Source: Microglena sp. YARC (lineage: Eukaryota; Chlorophyta; Chlorophyceae; Chlamydomonadales; Chlamydomonadaceae). From it: DNA of 64,000 bases. Positions within the stretch are counted from its first letter, which is position 1. The number at the start of each line of letters is the position of its first letter. Shown here one piece after another: positions 54,601 through 62,032 of this stretch. The stretch covers positions 49,787,281 to 49,851,280 of the forward strand of contig CM039464.1 of NCBI GenBank assembly GCA_022414725.1. The letters run 5' to 3'. The translations under genes were made by a program, and so were the position numbers. The notes below the pieces were generated by a model, which searched no databases, was not told the DNA's origin, and saw only the letters and a program-made list of their open reading frames with translations.

Positions 54601-57600
54601 CGTGTAAAGGGTGTCTGTGTGGGTGAGACAGGGGGGATGCACATTCATGTTAGAGCGTGGGTGAGGCAGGGGGGGGGATGAACATTGTTGTACCAACCTG
54701 ATATACGACGAACTTGGTACTCCTCAGTAGCGCCATTCATTGCTTCTACCACACTGGTAGCGATAGAGTGGGTGTGGATGCAGAGCGTTTGTGTGGGTGA
54801 GACAGGGGGGATGCACATTCATGCTAGTGCGTGGGCGAGAGTGGGGGGATAAATATTGTCGAACCAACCTGCAATTATCACTGTAGCATGAACTCATGCC
54901 CCCCCCCCCGTCAGTAAAACGATTGTCAGGGGTTGAGTTCATAACTTCTCTTCTTTTTAGCCATTCCTATCACGGTTGGGCAAGTCCCTTCAGCCTATTT
55001 GGCCTACCTCTGGACTGTGACATACAGACAGGTAATGATAACGCCTGGTGGGGCGTGGTGTTAAGGGAACCCGTCGTACGCGGGTAGAGAGCGGTCTTCT
55101 ACCTCAACTAGACAACGACCTGCAACGCTTTGAGCGACCGTAGGGGGAATCAAACCCCGGACTCTTTGTCCTCAGAGTGATTCGGCCTACCACTAGACCA
55201 ATGTATATCACCGAAAGAGGCTCATGACATCCAGACATGTACCAACCTGATATACGACGAACTTGGTACTCCTCACAAGCGCCATTCATTGCTTCTACCA
55301 CACTGGTAGCGATATAGTGGGTGTGGATGCAGGGCGTTTGTGTGGGTGAGACAGGGGAAGTGAGCATTGTTGGACCAACCTGAAATGAGACGAACTCGGT
55401 ACTCCTCAGTCGCTTCATTCATTGCTACTTGCTCGCTGGTAGCAATAGAGTGGGTTTGGATGCAGAGCGTTTGTGTGGGTGAGACAGGGGGGATGCACAT
55501 TCATGTTAGTGCGTGGGTGAGAATGGGGGGATGGACATTGTTGTACCCACCAGAGATGAGACGAACTCGGTACTCCTCAGTTGCTTCATTCATTGCTACT
55601 TGCTCGCTTGGAGTCGTGGTGTCTGAGCTGGGCTGGGAGGAGGATTCATCCTCATTGCCTTCCAAGATGGTGGACTCCTCCAAGGTGACGGAATCACGCT
55701 TCAAGTTGCGAGTCTCCTGGGAAGGCAAGGGGAGGGGGGCGGCAGGTTAGCTTTTGGTCCAAGGTTTTGTGTGTTTAATGTTATTTCTGTTTTTGAGATT
55801 TTGTGTTTTTGTGTTATTGTATTTTATTCTTGGTGGACTCCTTCAAGGTGACGGAATCACGCTTCAAGTTGCGACTCTCCTGGAAAAGCAAGGGGAGAGA
55901 GGTCGGCAGGTTAGCTTTTTAATGTTAATATGTCCTGTTTTTATGTTATTATGTTTGTGTGTCTTAGCGTTTTTGTGTAAGTGTATTTCATTCTTGGTGG
56001 ACTCCTCCAAGGCGACGGAATCACGCTTCAAGTTGCGACTTTCCCTGGAAAAAGCAAGGGAGGGGCGGCCGCAGGTTAGCTTTTGGTCCAAGGTTGTGTG
56101 TGTTTAATGTTATTTCTGTTTTTGAGATTTCGTGTTTTTGTATTAGTGTACTTTATTCTTGGTGGACTCCTCCAAGGTGACGGAATCACGCTTCAAGTTG
56201 CGACTTTCCTGGAAAAGCAAGGGGAGAGAGGTCGGCAGGTTAGCTTTTGATCCAAGTTTGTATGCTTTTACGTTTTAATGTCGTGTTTCCTGTATGTTTG
56301 CATGTTTGTGTATTATTACGTTTAATTGTTTTTGAATTTTTGTGTTGGGGTATTTTTTTCTTGGTGGACTCCTCCAAGGCGACGGAATCACGCTTCAAGT
56401 TGCGACTTTCCTGGGAAGGCAAGGGGAGGGGGGACGGGGGGTCGGCAGGTTATATGCTTTTTAATGTCGTGTTTACGTGTTTTACTGCTTTTATGTTCAT
56501 GCGTTTTTGAGTTGTTAGTGTTATTGTGTTTTATTCTTGGTGAGGTCCTCCATGAAGGAGGAATTGGGGGAGGGCTGGTGGCAGGTTAGCTTTTCGTCTA
56601 CGTTTGTAATTTTTATGTCCTTTATTATTTGTATGATATTATGTTTTTGCTTTTTTTTGTTTGTATGCTTCATGTTTTGTTTTTTGTAGAATCCTCCAAG
56701 GAGACGTTATTAGGCTTCATGTTACGACTTCCCTTGTACGGCTGGGGGAGGGGTGGTGGCAGGTTACATTTTGTTTATGTTTGTATGTTTTATGTTTTGT
56801 TTTTTTGTGGAGGCCTCCAAGGCGGAATTGCGCTGCCATGATCCAACTTCCCTGAGATGGCTGGGGAGGGGTGGTGGCAGGTTACATTTTTATGTACGTT
56901 TGTATGTTTTATGTCCTTTTGTTTTTATATTTTTCTGTTATCATGTTTTTGCCTTTTTCTGTTTTTGCGATTTTGTTTTATTTTTTGTGGAATCCTCCGA
57001 GGAGGCGGAATTGCGCTTCAAGTTGCGACTTCCCTGGGACGGCTGGGGGAGGGGTGGTGGAAGGTTATATTTTTGTCTATGTTTGTATGTTTGTATGTTT
57101 GTATGTTTGTATGTTTGTATGTTTTGTTTTTTGGTGGAGGCCTCCGAGGCTTTTTGAGCCCCACTGCACGTTTCGCGCAGTTTTTTCAACTCCCAGTGGG
57201 CGCAGCACGCAGTTTTTGCACTGCAAAGCGCTGCCCATTTGACGTCTGTGCGCTTTAAGAGCTGACCAATTTGACAAAATGTAGTACCCTACTGCATAGG
57301 ACTTGTTGTCCATGTTTCTGTGTTTGACGTCCTTTTGTTTTAATATTTTTCTGTTATTATGTTTTTGCCTTAATCTGTTTTTGCGATTTTGTTTTATTTC
57401 TGGTGGAATCCTCCGAGGAGGCGGAATTGTGCTTCAAGTTGCGACTTCCCTGGGACGGCTGGGGGAGGGGTGGTGGCAGGTTACATGTTTGTCTATGTTT
57501 GTACGTGTTCTGTCCTTGTTTGTTCTGTTCTTCTGTTATTATGATTTTCCTTTTTTTGTTTTGCGATTTTGTTTTACTTTTCGTGGAATTGCGCTCCAAG

Positions 57601-60600
57601 TTGCAACTTCCCTGGGACGGCTAAGGGAGGGGTGGTGGCAGGTTGGCTTTTTGTCAATGCATGTATGTTTTATCTTTTGTTTTTGGTGAAATTCTCCAAG
57701 GGGGTGGTATTAAGCTTCATGTTACCACTTCCCTGAGACGGCTGGAGTAGGGGTGGTGGCAGGTTAGCATTTTGTCTACGTTTGTATGTGTTAAATTAAT
57801 ACCAATTTGCACGTGTGCCAAATTAATTGATTGACGTGCACAGCTAATTTGATTCAATCTCCCAACCACCTGTGCCAAATTAATATGAGGTTGAGTCACC
57901 TCTCTGTCCACTTCACGTGTTTTGAAGCTCTCTCCAATAGCTGACATGGAGTTAATGAATGAATTAATTAATTCATTGGCAATTAGCCAACTAATAAATT
58001 ACCAATTCATGAAGTACCTGTGACGACAGCAAGATCATCCTCTCCAAGAACACCATACTGTGCTTTGTTGTAGCGCAGTTAGAAATAAGGATCTACACCA
58101 CATACAAGTCCCTGTTCATCTACACCAACACCATGTCAGCAACACAACTTCAACAGCCCCTCCGCCGATCGGATGAGGTTCTGATTCACCTCTCTGTTTT
58201 CCCTTCATGTGCTTTGAAGCTCGCACCAATAGCTCCCATGGTGCTAATTAATTCATTAATTACCAATTAGCCAATGAATAAATTACCAATTCATCAATTA
58301 CCAATAAGCACCAGTGCCAAATGAATATGAGCCTCCGTCTCACCTCTCTGCCCACTTCTGTTTTGAAGCTCGCACCAATAGTGCCATGCTAAATTAATAA
58401 ATTAGCAATTAGAACATGTGCCAAATGAATGCGAGGCTTGATTTCACCTCTCTGTTTTCCCTTCATGTGCTTTGAAGCTGAAACCAATAGCTGCCATGGT
58501 TCAAATTAATTAATTAATTAATTCATAAATTAATCACCAATTAGCCAATTAATACAAGACTAATTCATTAATTACCAAGTAGCACCTGTGCCAAATTAAT
58601 TTGAGGTTCAGCCACACCTCTCTGTTTTCCCTTCATGTGATTTGAAGCTCTCCCCAACAGCTGACATGGTGCAAATGAATGAATGAATGAACGAATGAAT
58701 TATCAATTAACCAACTAATAAATTACCAATTACTCAATTACCAATTAGCACCTGTGCCAATTGGTCGGCTCAAAGGCAGCCAGACCTATGCATCGACTCC
58801 ACAATATGGTTATTGAAATCGCCGGTATTTGTCGAAATGACCGGTCGAAACCACAATTCATAGGTAGGAAAATGATAGGTTTGGCAAAACCACCGGAAAT
58901 TGCAGAAATAACCGGTCGAAAGCTCGCAATGTATAACGACATTACCGACCATACCAAACTTCCCTGCTTCTCTTAAGGCACCCTCGCACCCCCCGTACCC
59001 GGGACTCGGTTGACTGAGGCGGCCAGTACACCTTTTACCCATCGCCCTTCATTACTTTCTTTCCCTCAAGCACAACGTTCCTTCTTAGGTGGCATCCCGA
59101 CTCAGCACCCATCATCGCTACCCGTGTATTCCGACCCTTCACAGCCATATTATATCTTAATGCACACAATAGCTCACTGCCCCCGTTGCAACAACCTAAT
59201 AGTCCGACTTACCCAGTACGACACACGAGCCCCAGGGCTGACCTCCAGGGGACCCGTCAGGGCACCCTACTATTTAATATGAGGTTCAGCCTCACCTCTT
59301 TGTTCACTTCATGTGTTCTGAAACTCTCACCAATAGCTGACATGGTGCAAATAAATAAATAAATTAATTATTTATTAAATCACCAATCAACCAATTAATA
59401 AATTACCAATAAGCACCTGTGCCAATTTAATATTATCATATTGAGGTTCAGCCTCACCTCCCTGTCCCCTTCATATGTTTTGAAGCTCGCACCAATAGCT
59501 GACTGAATGGTGCAAAAAATGAATTAATTAACAATAATTAAATTAATAAATGACCAATTAGCACCTGTGCCAAATGAATTGATTGACTGGCACAGCTAAT
59601 TCGTTTCAATCTCCCAACCACCTGCGCCAAATGAATATAAGGTTCAGTCTCACCTCTCTGTCCCCTTCATGTGTTTTGAAGCTCGCACCAATAGCTGACA
59701 TGGTGCCCAGGGTCCTAACAGGTTTGGGTGCAGGCTGTGCTAACTTCTTGAACATGAAGCTGCCACTGCTCAACATGCTAGTGTCGCCACGCAAGCTTGA
59801 GAGGGGTTCGGACCCAAGGCTATCTTGGCGCTGTGCAACGGAAAAGGTTATGTTAATTTAATTTAATTTGAATTTAATTGAATACATTTTTATATATTTG
59901 TATTATTGTGCTGTCTTATTGAAAATGAAGCTACCACTGTTTAGCATGCTCGAGTCACTGCGCAAGCTTGAGAGTGGTTCGGACCCAAGGCTATCTTGGC
60001 GCTCTGCAACGGCAAAGGTTGTCATTTGGATTTCATTCAAATCCATTTAATTGAACACATCTTATGTATTTATATTCTTGCGCTGTCTTCTTGAACACGA
60101 AGCTGCCACTGCTCAACATGCTAGTGTTGCCGCACAAGCTTGAGAGGGGTTCGGACCCCAGGCTATCTTGGCGCTCTGCAAAGGCAAAGGTTGCCATTTG
60201 AATTTAATAGTTGTGTATATATTTTATTATTGTGCTGTTTTCTTGGACATGAAGCTGCCACTGCTCAACATGCTAGTGTCGCCGCGCAAGCTTGAGAGGG
60301 ATTCGGACCCAAGGCTATCTTAACGCTCTGCAAAGGTAAAGGTGATAAATTTAATTTCATTTGACTTTGTTGAAGTAAAAGTCATTTAATTCAATTCATA
60401 TGTTGTTATATTATAGTGCTAAGTTCTTGAGCATGAAGCTGCCACTGTTGAACATGCTTGAGTAGCTACGCAAGCTTGAGAGGGGGTCGGACCCAAGGCT
60501 GTCTTGGCGCTCTGCAAAGGGAAAGGTTGCCATTTGAATTTAATTTGAATTTAATTTGAATTTAATTGAATGCGTTTTTATTTTAGTTTTATTAGTGTGC

Positions 60601-61685
60601 TGTCTTCTTGAACGTGTCGCCGCGCAAGCTGGAGAGTGCTTCGGACCCAAAGCTATCTTGGCGCTCAGCAACGGCAAAGGTTGTCACTTGGATTTCATTC
60701 AAATCCATTTGATTGAACACATTTTATATCTTTGTATTATTGTACTGTCTTCTTGAACATGAAGCTGCCACTGTTTAACATGCTCAAGTCACTGCGCAAG
60801 CTTGAGAGTGGTTTGGACCCAAGGCTATCTTGGCACTCTGCAACGAAACGGACGAACAAACACACAAAGAAAGAAACAAAAACACAAAGAAACGGATAAA
60901 ACAAACAAATACGAACAGAAAGAAGCACACAAGCAAACATATGCAAAAAGAAACTAACACACAAGGAAACAAGAAAAACAACACACACAGAAACATACAA
61001 AAACTGAAAGGGGGTGAACCTAGGGGCTCCCACCCCCACTGAGAGGGGCTCTGCCAAAAATCAAAATAATACATTAAAATCCAATACAATAACTAAAATT
61101 AAAACCTATCCAATAAAATCCAATAATATATACAAATACAATATTTAAAATACAATCTGATGCCTACAATACATCAATTGACTAAACACACTATCTACTA
61201 CTCGAGCCCCCTAAAGGCAATTTATTTTTGTACTATTTTTGTACTATTTATTTTTGTACTATTTTTGTACTATTTATTTTTGTACTATTTTTGTACTATT
61301 TATTTTTGAAATATTTTTGTACAATTAATTTTTGTACTATTTTTGTATTATTTATTTTTATACACTATTTATTTTGAACTATTTTTTGTACTATTTATTT
61401 TTGTACTATTTTTGTACTCACGTGCATCAATGCTGAGGTGACGAGAGACGCGAGCCCTCATTTCAGGTGCTTGTGACAATACAGGGCATGCCGCTTTATA
61501 TGCTGCCTTTGCCCCTACAACCATCATGGGGTCGATCCGTGTCTTGCTCCTACCCAGCTTCCTGCAGGTACAAAGAACATTTGTGTGAGTGTGTGTGTGA
61601 GAGTGTGTGAGTGTGTGTGAGAGTGTTTGTGTGTGCATGAGAGTGTGTGAGTGTGTGAGAGTGAGTGTGTGTGTGTGTGTGTGAG

Positions 61686-61756
<71 letters not shown>

Positions 61757-61986
61757 AGTTGCCCCTACTACTATCATGGGGTCGATTTGCATCTTGCTCC
61801 TACCCAGCTTCCAGCACGTACAAAGAACATGTGTGTGAGTGTGCGTGAGTGTGTGTGTGTGTGAGTATGTGTGTGTGTGTGAGACTGTGTGTGTTTGTGT
61901 GTGTGTGTGTGTGTGGAGTTGCCCCTACTACTATCATGGGGTCGATTTGCATCTTGCTCCTACCCAGCTTCCAGCACATACAAAGA

Positions 61987-62032
<46 letters not shown>

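Larger units (their letters stand above)
54690..55445 (-). repeat. 3'-edge array of exon D (three partial copies), with a SINE-like insertion
   Basis: CCAACCTGA(T/A)AT(A/G)(C/A)GACGAACT.GGTACTCCTCA and GCATTCATTGCT-like sequence on + at 54696-54765, 55242-55315 and 55376-55445, each followed by TGGATGCAG.GCGTTTGTGTG GGTGAGACAG. Confidence 0.85.
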
